Shown: in pieces, positions 1 through 5,860 of the stretch
How the letters are laid out: each line of letters opens with the position of its first letter
Numbering within the stretch: the stretch's first letter is position 1
DNA from: an uncultured Dialister sp.
GTDB lineage: Bacteria > Bacillota > Negativicutes > Veillonellales > Dialisteraceae
Length of the DNA: 7,080 nucleotides
NCBI RefSeq assembly: GCF_900538805.1
Contig: NZ_UPZP01000110.1
Location: 1-7,080 of the forward strand
Direction: 5' to 3'
Position numbers and translations under genes: made by a program
The notes under the pieces: generated by a model
What the model was told of the DNA's origin: nothing
Seen by the model: only the letters and a program-made list of their open reading frames with translations
Database searches by the model: none

Positions 1-72
1 CGCGTCGACTGATTCCTTGCATTGAATAAAAATACAAGAATGAAATCCGATAACGATTTAATCAGCGCTTCC
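1..72 (+). repeat. Left copy of a 72-nt inverted repeat
   Basis: This stretch matches the reverse complement of 7007-7078 without gaps at 61 of 72 positions. The inner 21 nt (52-72) are identical in both copies, and the outermost CGCGTCG is also identical. It is AT-rich and non-coding. Similarity stops after position 72 on the inner side, giving a sharp boundary; the outer edge may continue beyond the window. The pair could be two members of a dispersed intergenic repeat family, the ends of a contig broken at repeats, or, less likely, the ends of a mobile unit. No target-site duplication can be judged here. Confidence 0.8.
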
Positions 73-130
73 TTAAAGAAGACATTTCTCCTCTTTTTTT
101 ACAGCGGATTTTCATAGCACTGGATTTTAA

Positions 131-148
131 ACAATTTTGAGAAATTGT
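131..148 (+). other. Small AT-rich dyad upstream of the first gene
   Basis: Perfect 7-bp inverted repeat: ACAATTT (131-137), loop TGAG, AAATTGT (142-148). It lies upstream of the first membrane-protein gene and overlaps a TTGTCA (145-150) that could be a -35 element, although no good -10 follows (TATGCC at 169-174 is weak). It could be an operator or chance in AT-rich DNA. Confidence 0.3.
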
Positions 149-240
149 CATTTACAAATTCTTTTACCTATGCCACAATAATGACAGGAAATTCTGCTTT
201 GATTCCTTTTCTGAAAACTGTATCGGAACGGGCGATTTTT

Positions 241-618
241 ATGGATGAATTCAATTTTATCTTTCTGGCCCTGGGTCTCCTTTTGACCCTGTGGAGCTGG
301 ATGGCAGTAAAAAAGAAAGCACCGGAGCGTACATATCCTTTTTGGTATAAAGGACTGCAGCTTCTTTGCATGGCGGTGATACTGGTTCCCTGCATTTTGG
401 TGACTGTTTCTGATAGTTCGGATCAGGTTCTTTCCTTTTCTCTCTATGCACAGACGGCGGCTTTCGCCATTCTTCTCTTTCTGGACGGTGCCAAGTCCCG
501 CTTTGGCAAAAGGGTGCCAGGCCCGGGCCGCAGTGGAAATGGACGGGCCATGATTGTATTTTCAGGCGCAGCTGCCACGATTCTTATGTGGGCAGCTGTT
601 ATTTATATGCTGAGGTGA
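241..618 (+). CDS. Small four-helix membrane protein, function unknown
   Basis: A 125-residue protein if started at ATG 241. The frame is open from TTG 145 and has another ATG at 181, but neither has a ribosome binding site. ATG 241 follows a purine-rich GGAACGGGCG and immediately precedes the first hydrophobic helix, so I prefer it with moderate confidence. Four hydrophobic stretches are visible, at about residues 6-24, 39-57, 66-85 and 102-124. Basic loops separate them: a KKKAPER segment after helix 1 and a KSRFGKR-type segment after helix 3. No catalytic motif or known family is recognised. The stop codon lies inside the ribosome binding site of the next gene, so the two are almost certainly cotranscribed and translationally coupled, which hints at linked functions. 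Confidence 0.7.
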   Translation: MDEFNFIFLALGLLLTLWSWMAVKKKAPERTYPFWYKGLQLLCMAVILVPCILVTVSDSSDQVLSFSLYAQTAAFAILLFLDGAKSRFGKRVPGPGRSGNGRAMIVFSGAAATILMWAAVIYMLR

Positions 619-623
619 TAGAA

Positions 624-1289
624 ATGGGAAATCAGACTGTAATTCTTGTATGCCCGACACTCTCGGGAGAACTGAAAGAGGCTATGAAAGAGGCTCAATC
701 GGAAAGTGTAGTATATTTCATGCCCCCCGGCCTTCATCGGGATCCCAAGGTGCTTCATCATTATGTGCAGGATAAAATCGATCATTTTTACAATGTTTCC
801 CAAATCGTGGTGTGCACCACGGGCTGCGGCGGAGGCAACATAGGCATCACCGCATCGTCGGCGCCGCTGGTATACCCGAAAACCAGGGACTGCATCGACA
901 TCCTTCTTTCAGGAGACAGCCTTTCCACCTTGAAACGGGACATGCATGGCGTTTTCCTCACGGAAAGCTGGATGCAGTTTATGCAGGAATCGTCCATCGA
1001 CATGGCAAAGCTGGAGAAGAAGATGGGAAAAGAGGAGGCCCATGAGTATCTGAAAAAGCTCTATGCGCCGATTCACGATTTTTACATTATCGATACCGGC
1101 TGCTACGATACGGAGCCGGTGAAGACCTATATTGAACCCATGGTGGACCTGCTTAAAGCAAAGCTCCATTTCATTCATGGCGGTTATGGTATTTTGAAAA
1201 AGATTGCCAAAGGAAATTTTGACCAGGATTTCTTTGTGGTTCCCAAGGGGGAAAAGGTAAAGACCGGATCATTTCCATCTAATTTTTGA
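624..1289 (+). CDS. DUF1638-family protein
   Basis: A cytosolic protein of 221 residues. The start is ATG 624, since GAGGTGA at 612-618 is a good ribosome binding site 5 nt upstream and overlaps the stop of the preceding gene. Features I associate with the DUF1638 family are visible in order: an N-terminal beta strand ending in C10-P11, LHRDP at 37-41, a cysteine/glycine turn C64-T-T-G-C68-G-G-G, DCIDILL at 89-95, and DTGCYD at 157-162 before a C-terminal region ending in a VPKG motif. The family has no established reaction. Members often sit beside corrinoid-dependent methyltransferase genes, and none is seen here. The five cysteines (10, 64, 68, 90, 160) could bind metal or a cofactor; that is inference. 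The family assignment is by recognition only, without a search. Confidence 0.75.
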   Translation: MGNQTVILVCPTLSGELKEAMKEAQSESVVYFMPPGLHRDPKVLHHYVQDKIDHFYNVSQIVVCTTGCGGGNIGITASSAPLVYPKTRDCIDILLSGDSLSTLKRDMHGVFLTESWMQFMQESSIDMAKLEKKMGKEEAHEYLKKLYAPIHDFYIIDTGCYDTEPVKTYIEPMVDLLKAKLHFIHGGYGILKKIAKGNFDQDFFVVPKGEKVKTGSFPSNF

Positions 1290-1371
1290 AAGAACACCAT
1301 GGATTATTTATTAATGTCCCCAGTTTTTCATAAAATAGTGAGAAAGTGAAAATTTTCTATTGTAAGTTTTT

Positions 1372-1421
1372 GGGAGAATCGGCCTGTATGCTATGATTCT
1401 CTCTCTTTTTCTCCCGTTTTT
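1372..1421 (+). terminator. Probable intrinsic terminator after the DUF1638 gene
   Basis: GGGAGAA (1372-1378) can pair with TTCTCCC (1409-1415), followed by G and five T residues. An alternative, more compact hairpin uses the same 5' arm: GAGAATC (1374-1380) with GATTCTC (1395-1401), followed by a T/C-rich stretch. The two cannot form together. The T run and the position between a gene end and a new promoter support termination, though the long loop makes it weaker than the others in this window. Confidence 0.5.
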
Positions 1422-1450
1422 ACCTATAAATGACAAACCTATCCATTCCC

Positions 1451-1479
1451 TTGACAAAAGAGGGGATGGTGGGTATACT
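1451..1479 (+). promoter_or_regulatory. Consensus promoter of the tRNA operon
   Basis: TTGACA at 1451-1456 and TATACT at 1474-1479 are separated by exactly 17 nt. Transcription would begin near 1486, about a dozen nucleotides before the first tRNA. This is one of the two best sigma-70/sigma-A type matches in the window, as expected for stable RNA. Confidence 0.9.
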
Positions 1480-1498
1480 AATTAAGTAACTTACGTGC

Positions 1499-1575
1499 GG
1501 CCCGGTGGTGTAGTGGTCTAACATGCCGCCCTGTCACGGCGGAGATCGTCAGTTCAAATCTGATCCGGGTCGCCA
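1499..1575 (+). tRNA. tRNA-Asp(GTC)
   Basis: A 77-nt cloverleaf. The acceptor stem GGCCCGG pairs with CCGGGTC, with one G-U pair. The anticodon arm is CCGCC/GGCGG around loop CTGTCAC, giving anticodon GTC at 1533-1535. The T arm contains GTTCAAATC. Discriminator G is followed by an encoded CCA (1573-1575). It is the first member of the four-tRNA operon, and only 7 nt separate it from tRNA-Phe. Confidence 0.97.
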
Positions 1576-1582
1576 CAATTTT

Positions 1583-1658
1583 GCCTCGGTAGCTCAGTTG
1601 GTAGAGCAAAGGACTGAAAATCCTTGTGTCAACGGTTCGATTCCGTTCTGAGGCACCA
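1583..1658 (+). tRNA. tRNA-Phe(GAA)
   Basis: A 76-nt cloverleaf. The acceptor stem GCCTCGG pairs with CTGAGGC, with one G-U pair. The D arm is AGCTCAGTTGGTAGAGC. The anticodon stem AAGGA/TCCTT surrounds loop CTGAAAA, giving GAA at 1616-1618. The T arm has GGTTCGATTCC. Discriminator A and an encoded CCA complete it. It is the second gene of the operon, 5 nt before tRNA-Leu(GAG). Confidence 0.97.
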
Positions 1659-1663
1659 TATAT

Positions 1664-1749
1664 GCGGCTGTGGCGGAATGGCAGACGCGCTACTTTGAGG
1701 GGGTAGTGATCTTTCGATCGTGTGAGTTCAAGTCTCACCAGCCGCACCA
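1664..1749 (+). tRNA. tRNA-Leu(GAG)
   Basis: An 86-nt class II tRNA. The acceptor stem GCGGCTG/CAGCCGC is perfect. The anticodon stem CTACT/GGTAG encloses loop TTGAGGG, giving GAG at 1697-1699, which reads CUC and CUU codons. A long variable arm lies between the anticodon and T arms, as in leucine and serine tRNAs. The T loop has GTTCAAGTC and the CCA end is encoded. It is a paralogue of the next tRNA-Leu, 34 nt downstream. Confidence 0.95.
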
Positions 1750-1783
1750 CAATTTCCTAATTACTTGTTGTTTAATTTCATAT

Positions 1784-1868
1784 GCGGTCGTGGCGGAACT
1801 GGCAGACGCGCTATCTTCAGGCGGTAGTGGAGTAATCCGTGAGAGTTCAAATCTCTCCGACCGCACCA
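1784..1868 (+). tRNA. tRNA-Leu(CAG)
   Basis: An 85-nt class II tRNA. The acceptor stem GCGGTCG/CGACCGC is perfect. The anticodon stem CTATC/GGTAG surrounds loop TTCAGGC, giving CAG at 1818-1820 for CUG codons. It has a long variable arm, a GTTCAAATC T loop and an encoded CCA. It is the last gene of the operon, ending 9 nt before the terminator stem. It probably arose by tandem duplication with the adjacent tRNA-Leu(GAG), or shares the conserved leucine scaffold. Confidence 0.95.
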
Positions 1869-1877
1869 CTCAAAATT

Positions 1878-1909
1878 AACTTTCAAGCTTATTGCTTGGA
1901 AGTTTTTTT
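1878..1909 (+). terminator. Strong intrinsic terminator of the tRNA operon
   Basis: An 11-bp stem: AACTTTCAAGC (1878-1888) pairs with GCTTGGAAGTT (1894-1904), with one G-U pair and a 5-nt loop TTATT. It is followed by a run of seven T residues (1903-1909). It separates the tRNA operon from the transporter gene. Confidence 0.93.
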
Positions 1910-1933
1910 GTGCTGATGAGGAAGTCAAGAGAA

Positions 1934-1967
1934 ACTAGGATTTTCTTTTTCCCTAGTCTATTATACA
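1934..1967 (+). promoter_or_regulatory. Possible promoter with dyad upstream of the MFS gene
   Basis: ACTAGG (1934-1939) and CCTAGT (1952-1957) form a 6-bp inverted repeat around a T-rich centre. Just downstream are -10 candidates TATTAT (1959-1964) and TATACA (1962-1967). No good -35 stands 17 nt upstream. If the -10 is real, the dyad covers the -35 to -10 interval, where a repressor or activator could bind. The transporter needs a promoter here because the tRNA terminator precedes it. Confidence 0.35.
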
Positions 1968-1990
1968 ATAAGGGGAAAAGGAGGGTTTCT

Positions 1991-3148
1991 ATGAATCCAT
2001 CGGTCTATTTCTTTGCGCTGGGACACCTGGCCACGGACTGGTCCCAGGGGGCTATACCGGCGCTTCTTCCCTATTTCATTGCCCATTACGGCCTCTCCTA
2101 CCAGGAAGCAGGTATGCTTGTTTTTGCCAATGTGCTCATCGCTTCCGTCATGCAGCCTCTCTTAGGCTATTATTCCGACAAGATTTCCAAGCCCTGGTTT
2201 GTACCCATGGGCTGCCTCATCTGTGGCGGTGCCATTTCCTCTGTAGGTTTTACCGGAAGCTACGCTGCCCTTTTCACAGCAGCTCTCTGCTGCGGTGTTG
2301 GCAGCGCCCTCTTCCATCCCGAAGCGGCGCTCATGGTGAATCGGATTTCCGGAAACCGGAAGGGCCGGGCCATGGGGATTTTTTCCGTAGGAGGTAATGC
2401 GGGATTTGCCATAGGCCCACTTCTGGCAGGCCTCTGCGCTTACCGGCTGGGCATTCATGCTCTTCTGATTTTCGGCGTGTTGAATGCGATTCTGGCCTTT
2501 TCTATTTATCTGCGCCTGCCTTCGGCGCTTCGCACTTCGTCGTTGGAAGAAAAGAAGGAAGCACTCATCCATGGGGAAAGGAAAAAGAGGAACGACTGGG
2601 TTTCCTTCGGAAAATTGTCTGTACTCATACTGGCCCGTTCTCTTGGATTTACCCTGAGTAATACTTTTATCCCTCTTCTCTGGATTCATGTATTGGGAGC
2701 CACGGAAGGGGAGGGAACCACCGCCCTTTCCATCCTCTTCGGTCTGGGAGCCTGCTTTACCTATCTGGGCGGTGTGCTGGCCGACAAAATCGGTTTTCTG
2801 AAAATTATCCGCACCGCCTTTCTCTGCATGGTGCCTGCCTATTTCCTGCTCACCCATACGGGGAGTCTGGTACTGGCCTCCCTGCTCCTCATTCCGGCTG
2901 CCCTTTCCGTATTCATGCCCTACAGCCCCATCGTCATCCTGGGACAGACATATCTTGGCAGGAATGCAGGATTCGCTTCCGGCGTAACCCTGGGCCTTTC
3001 TACTACCCTTGGCGGCATCTTTGCACCGATGGTGGGATGGGCGGCAGATATGTGGGGACTGCAGGCGGCGCTTCAGATTCTATGGGCCGCCGGTCTCCTG
3101 GGGGTGGTGGTGTCCTTTACTCTTCCACCTGTGAAGGAAGAGGAATGA
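1991..3148 (+). CDS. MFS exporter, fosmidomycin-resistance (Fsr)-like
   Basis: A 385-residue inner-membrane transporter of the major facilitator superfamily, expected to exchange a small molecule for protons. The start is ATG 1991, because the near-perfect AAGGAGGG (1978-1985) lies 5 nt upstream; the frame is open further back to a TTG at 1892 inside the tRNA terminator. Roughly 12 hydrophobic helices are present with a charged central loop at about 180-205. The loop 2-3 signature is GYYSDKISKPW (59-69), a second copy-like motif GGVLADKIGF sits at 260-269, and GSALFHPEA occurs at 105-112. The N-terminal GHLATDW region, the KPW loop and the FHPE motif resemble E. coli Fsr. The substrate is inferred only: such proteins may export antimicrobials or metabolites. 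Confidence 0.87.
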   Translation: MNPSVYFFALGHLATDWSQGAIPALLPYFIAHYGLSYQEAGMLVFANVLIASVMQPLLGYYSDKISKPWFVPMGCLICGGAISSVGFTGSYAALFTAALCCGVGSALFHPEAALMVNRISGNRKGRAMGIFSVGGNAGFAIGPLLAGLCAYRLGIHALLIFGVLNAILAFSIYLRLPSALRTSSLEEKKEALIHGERKKRNDWVSFGKLSVLILARSLGFTLSNTFIPLLWIHVLGATEGEGTTALSILFGLGACFTYLGGVLADKIGFLKIIRTAFLCMVPAYFLLTHTGSLVLASLLLIPAALSVFMPYSPIVILGQTYLGRNAGFASGVTLGLSTTLGGIFAPMVGWAADMWGLQAALQILWAAGLLGVVVSFTLPPVKEEE

Positions 3149-3157
3149 CTGCGGTTT

Positions 3158-3186
3158 CAGACATAAAAGGTCCTATATGGTATAAT
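3158..3186 (+). promoter_or_regulatory. Extended -10 promoter of the helicase gene
   Basis: Perfect TATAAT at 3181-3186, preceded by TGG (extended -10, TGN). CAGACA at 3158-3163 matches TTGACA at 4 of 6 positions with a 17-nt spacer. Transcription would begin near 3193, giving a leader of about 30 nt. It starts just after the stop codon of the MFS gene. Confidence 0.8.
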
Positions 3187-3224
3187 AAAAGAAATTTATA
3201 CGCATTGCAGTAACAGGAGGATAT

Positions 3225-4499
3225 ATGAACGCATTTGCAGCACTCGGGGTAGGAGAAGATTTGACGGCCCTTTTGAAATTACAGGGCATCAAAATGCCCA
3301 CCCCCATCCAGCAGGCATCCATTCCGTCGATTTTCAAGGGAAAAGACCTCATCGGAAGGGCCCAGACAGGGACCGGCAAGACCCTGGCCTACCTGCTCCC
3401 CGTTATTCAGAGAGTAGACAGGGATAGAGGCGCCACCCAGGTCCTCATCATGACTCCTACCAGGGAACTTTCCAAGCAGGTCTTTGACGTATTCCGCCCC
3501 TTTGCTTTGAAACTTGGAATCGACGGAGTCGACATCATCGGCGGCAGAACCATTGAAAACCAGCTGCAGAAGCTGAAAAGGGATCCCCAGGTTATTATCG
3601 GCACCCCCGGCCGACTTCTGGACCATATCCGGAGAAAGAGCCTTGACCTGTCCCAGGTGAGGACCGTCATCCTGGACGAAGCGGACCAGATGCTGGCCAA
3701 TGGCTTCAGGGAAGACATAGAAGCCCTGGTGGACGAAACGCCAAAGAAGAGACAGCTTCTCCTTTTCTCCGCCACCATGCCGGAGGAAGCGGTACGGCTT
3801 GCCCGTAAATACATGAGCCATCCCGCTGTCATCGATGTTTCCGAAAAGGCAGCGGCCTCCACTGTGGAGCAGCGGGTGTATGAAACGACAAAACCAAGGA
3901 AATTCAAACTACTGGTGAAGCAGCTCACCGAAATGAATCCCTACATGGCCGTTGTTTTCTGCAATACCAGGGAAGAGGCCCATGAAATTGCAGGAAAGCT
4001 GCAGGAAGAAACGGATTTCGTGGTGGATGAAATCCACGGAGACATGAGCCAGGGCCAGCGGAACCAGGTAATCCGGGAGTTTGAAAAAGCCAGAATCCAG
4101 GTTCTCGTGGCCTCCGACATTGCAGCCCGGGGGCTGGATGTGGAAGGCATTACCCACGTATTCAACTATGACATTCCAAGAAATCTGGAATACTACGTGC
4201 ACCGCATTGGCCGCACCGGAAGGGCCGGCACAAAGGGGATCGCCATTACCTACGCCACACCGGAAGACGGCAGCCTCCTTAGGAAACTGGAGAAATCCAT
4301 TTCTGAAACCATTACCCGCTACGATGAGAAGGGCAATGTGCGCCGCGTCCGCCAGGGAAAGCCAAAGAAGAAAGTAGTCACCCCCGGCATGTACAAGCCC
4401 ACCAAGAAAAAGGAACATAAGGCCCTGGGACATAAGGGAAAGAACATGCGCCAGAAGCGGAAGAAGGATAAAACAGATAAAAAAGGAAAGAAAAAATAA
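3225..4499 (+). CDS. DEAD-box ATP-dependent RNA helicase
   Basis: A 424-residue cytosolic helicase that unwinds short RNA duplexes using ATP, with likely roles in ribosome assembly, mRNA decay or cold adaptation. The start is ATG 3225, 4 nt after AGGAGG (3215-3220). All core motifs are intact: Q motif with Gln29, motif I AQTGTGKT (46-53), Ia PTREL (78-82), Ib TPGR (127-130), II DEAD (151-154), III SAT (182-184), IV VVFCNT (243-248), V ASDIAARGLD (296-305), VI HRIGRTGRAG (326-335). After about residue 370 the protein becomes a lysine/arginine-rich tail ending in KKGKKK, probably disordered and RNA-binding. No DbpA-type RNA-binding domain is seen, so it looks closer to CshA/CshB/RhlE-like proteins, but I cannot name the orthologue. 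It is monocistronic by its own promoter and terminator. Confidence 0.95.
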   Translation: MNAFAALGVGEDLTALLKLQGIKMPTPIQQASIPSIFKGKDLIGRAQTGTGKTLAYLLPVIQRVDRDRGATQVLIMTPTRELSKQVFDVFRPFALKLGIDGVDIIGGRTIENQLQKLKRDPQVIIGTPGRLLDHIRRKSLDLSQVRTVILDEADQMLANGFREDIEALVDETPKKRQLLLFSATMPEEAVRLARKYMSHPAVIDVSEKAAASTVEQRVYETTKPRKFKLLVKQLTEMNPYMAVVFCNTREEAHEIAGKLQEETDFVVDEIHGDMSQGQRNQVIREFEKARIQVLVASDIAARGLDVEGITHVFNYDIPRNLEYYVHRIGRTGRAGTKGIAITYATPEDGSLLRKLEKSISETITRYDEKGNVRRVRQGKPKKKVVTPGMYKPTKKKEHKALGHKGKNMRQKRKKDKTDKKGKKK

Positions 4500-4500
4500 G

Positions 4501-4531
4501 AAAAGCCGCCCGAAAAACGGGCGGCTTTTTT
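4501..4531 (+). terminator. Strong intrinsic terminator of the helicase gene
   Basis: A perfect 12-bp stem begins one base after the stop codon: AAAAGCCGCCCG (4501-4512) pairs with CGGGCGGCTTTT (4518-4529) around loop AAAAA, and the T run continues to 4531. The A run on the 5' side makes it potentially bidirectional, although no gene converges from the right. Confidence 0.96.
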
Positions 4532-4820
4532 AGGGAAACGATGGCCCATTGGAAAAATGAGGCCCCTATCCCTGGCGCCTGCGGTGCTGCCTCCTTTCCT
4601 GAGGAAGGGGGCTATAGTACTAAGCCATGCAGCAATGGCGTCACAAAAAATAATCCCGTAACGCTGATTTTCTATTCATCGCCGCCAGGCGATACCACAA
4701 CCCTCTGAACCTTCTGAACCCTTCACCACGCCCCTTGAGCGAAGCAAATACAGCCCTTCTACGCAACCTGCGGCGAAGCCGCGGCCTTTGCAGCTTTGAA
4801 CCTGTCCCTATATACAAGTG
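4532..4820. other. Gene-free stretch with stem-loops and short repeats
   Basis: About 290 nt with no credible coding region on either strand. It contains a 9-bp dyad with a TGA loop and two G-U pairs (4591-4611), and a 7-bp stem CTGCGGC-GAA-GCCGCGG (4768-4784) that can extend through GCAA (4763-4766) and TTGC (4788-4791). There is also a short tandem-like CTCTGAAC/TTCTGAAC motif near 4703-4719, and a GCCGCCAGGCG segment at 4681-4691. The upstream helicase terminator means it is not part of that transcript. C-rich, dyad-bearing intergenic DNA of this kind is often a dispersed repeat, but copy number cannot be seen here. A small RNA is possible; no clear promoter-terminator pair brackets it. 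Confidence 0.5.
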
Positions 4821-4829
4821 TGGTAAAAT
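4821..4829 (+). promoter_or_regulatory. Probable extended -10 promoter of the membrane-protein gene
   Basis: TGGTAAAAT combines an extended TGN with a TAAAAT hexamer at 4824-4829. The region 17 nt upstream (CCTGTC) is a poor -35, and a better TTGAAC at 4796-4801 is too far away (22 nt). TATACT at 4829-4834 is an alternative -10, also without a -35. A start near 4836 would leave a very short leader before the ribosome binding site. Confidence 0.5.
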
Positions 4830-4849
4830 ATACTCATTGAGGTGATACC

Positions 4850-5704
4850 ATGTTAAAGAATAAAGATTGTATAAAACAACTGCTCTGGATGCTGGCGCTC
4901 ACCATTCCCTGGGGGTTGGGGGGCTTTGTGGTGCACACCGCCTTGTCCCTGTCTGCCGGCATCATTGCTTACTGGGCGGCAGGGCTCTTTGTGCCCCTCA
5001 TTTTCTATCTGGTGCAGAGGAAGGGCTGGGGAAGTGAGCTGGGAGCCGTGAGGGCGGCGGTTCATGTACCGCTGTGGCTTTCCTTTGTGGTTGTGGAAAT
5101 GGTGGTGTTCTGGAACTACCTTCCTTCCATAGACAGGATGTGGAAATCTTCTCCTGCTCCGGCGGGCCTGGCGGCGTTCCTGGCTCTTTCTGTTTTTGTG
5201 CTCCTTGCCTTCTTCCTGGACCGGATGCTGGCCATTCTCTACGGCCGGCTGAAGGATAAAAATGCATTGGCTGCAGAGTGGCTTGGCTGTGCTTTTCTCA
5301 GCGGCCTTATCCCCGGCACTGTTATGATTTCCTTTCTGGGGCTCTATTATGCCGGCGGCATGCGGCTGGATCCCTTTACGGCGTCCTTTTTCCTGATGGA
5401 AATCTTCGGCATCGTTTTTTACGGGAAAATCTTCCTGGCCATGATGACCTTCGGACTCTTCCTGTTCCTTTCCCTTGAGGGGACAAAGGGCGAGCGGGCG
5501 GTGACATCTGTATTTTCCGCTATCTTCTGGCTTTTCCTTCTCTTCATACCGGTGGTGGTTTCTTCAAGGATTACGGGTAGCGGCCTGTGGCGGGCCTATC
5601 TGGACCCCTCCTACCTGTCCGTATTTCCCTATCTTTCTGATTTGTGGCTCACCGGTTTTGCCCTCATGGGAGCCAAGCGTCTGACCCGCTGGATTTTCAA
5701 ATAG
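4850..5704 (+). CDS. Polytopic membrane protein, family not recognised
   Basis: A 284-residue integral membrane protein, starting at ATG 4850 with GAGGTGAT (4839-4846) as ribosome binding site 3 nt upstream. Hydrophobic segments lie at about residues 11-30, 36-56, 72-90, 104-130, 144-167, 178-208 (long, perhaps two helices), 217-238 and 258-275, so about eight or nine helices. Basic ends (KNKDCIK at the start, KRLTRWIFK at the end) and loops such as GRLKDKN (132-138) and LEGTKGER (209-216) probably face the cytoplasm. No signal peptide, nucleotide-binding motif or transporter signature is seen. A transport or permease-like role is a guess only. It has its own probable promoter; the next gene has a separate strong promoter 7 nt after this stop, so they are likely independent units. 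Confidence 0.8.
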   Translation: MLKNKDCIKQLLWMLALTIPWGLGGFVVHTALSLSAGIIAYWAAGLFVPLIFYLVQRKGWGSELGAVRAAVHVPLWLSFVVVEMVVFWNYLPSIDRMWKSSPAPAGLAAFLALSVFVLLAFFLDRMLAILYGRLKDKNALAAEWLGCAFLSGLIPGTVMISFLGLYYAGGMRLDPFTASFFLMEIFGIVFYGKIFLAMMTFGLFLFLSLEGTKGERAVTSVFSAIFWLFLLFIPVVVSSRITGSGLWRAYLDPSYLSVFPYLSDLWLTGFALMGAKRLTRWIFK

Positions 5705-5711
5705 GAAAGTG

Positions 5712-5739
5712 TTGACAAATAAAATTTGTTCGCTATAAT
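5712..5739 (+). promoter_or_regulatory. Consensus promoter of the ECF S-component gene
   Basis: TTGACA (5712-5717) and TATAAT (5734-5739) both match consensus perfectly, with a 16-nt spacer. Initiation is expected near 5746, leaving an untranslated leader of about 115 nt before ATG 5861. That length, behind so strong a promoter, suggests post-initiation control. Confidence 0.92.
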
Positions 5740-5760
5740 AATTGTTGGCAGATAAAGGGG

Positions 5761-5833
5761 CCCTGCTTTGCCGGTATCAGGATGGAACCGGACCGCAGGG
5801 TGAGTATATCGCCGCATTTACGGCTTATATCTC
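5761..5833 (+). promoter_or_regulatory. Structured 5' leader, candidate cis-regulatory RNA
   Basis: Two consecutive hairpins fill the leader. The first has an outer 6-bp helix CCCTGC (5761-5766)/GCAGGG (5795-5800). Inside it, an internal loop (TTTG/ACC) leads to a 5-bp helix CCGGT (5771-5775)/ACCGG (5787-5791), capped by an 11-nt loop. The second hairpin pairs GAG (5802-5804)/CTC (5831-5833), TATA (5805-5808)/TATA (5826-5829) and GCCG (5811-5814)/CGGC (5821-5824), with a 6-nt loop and small bulges. The ribosome binding site CGGAGG (5848-5853) follows. I do not recognise a known riboswitch class. There is no U-tailed terminator, and I found no obvious sequence masking the ribosome binding site, so the switching mechanism is unclear. 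Confidence 0.5.
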
Positions 5834-5860
5834 GCTGAGAGTAAGAACGGAGGTTACAAA

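Noticed and set aside
1784..1909. tRNA-Leu 3' end as an attachment site for an integrated element
   Set aside because: No integrase gene and no repeat of the tRNA 3' end downstream, apart from the paralogous tRNA-Leu. The next gene is an ordinary transporter behind a terminator.
2162..2857. Long minus-strand open frame opposite the MFS gene (and similar minus frames at 5903-6652 and 3279-3821)
   Set aside because: Their predicted proteins are low-complexity, polar and unlike any family, with no ribosome binding sites. They are shadows of the well-supported plus-strand genes.
4660..4680. Possible third copy of the terminal repeat (AACGCTGATTTT near 4660)
   Set aside because: Only about 8-9 consecutive bases agree with the repeat core and the flanks do not align.
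5778..5800. Resemblance to a T-box antiterminator motif (GGATGGAACCGGACCGCAG) and, nearby, to pieces of FMN or TPP riboswitches (GCAGGGTGAG, CTGAGA)
   Set aside because: A T-box would need a long specifier stem upstream, but only about 30 nt lie between the expected start site and this motif, and no terminator follows. The FMN and TPP similarities are single short words without the rest of their conserved cores.
5782..5838. An 18-codon open frame in the ECF leader that could be a leader peptide
   Set aside because: No ribosome binding site at a usable distance (the nearest purine run is about 21 nt upstream), and the frame falls entirely within the two hairpins.
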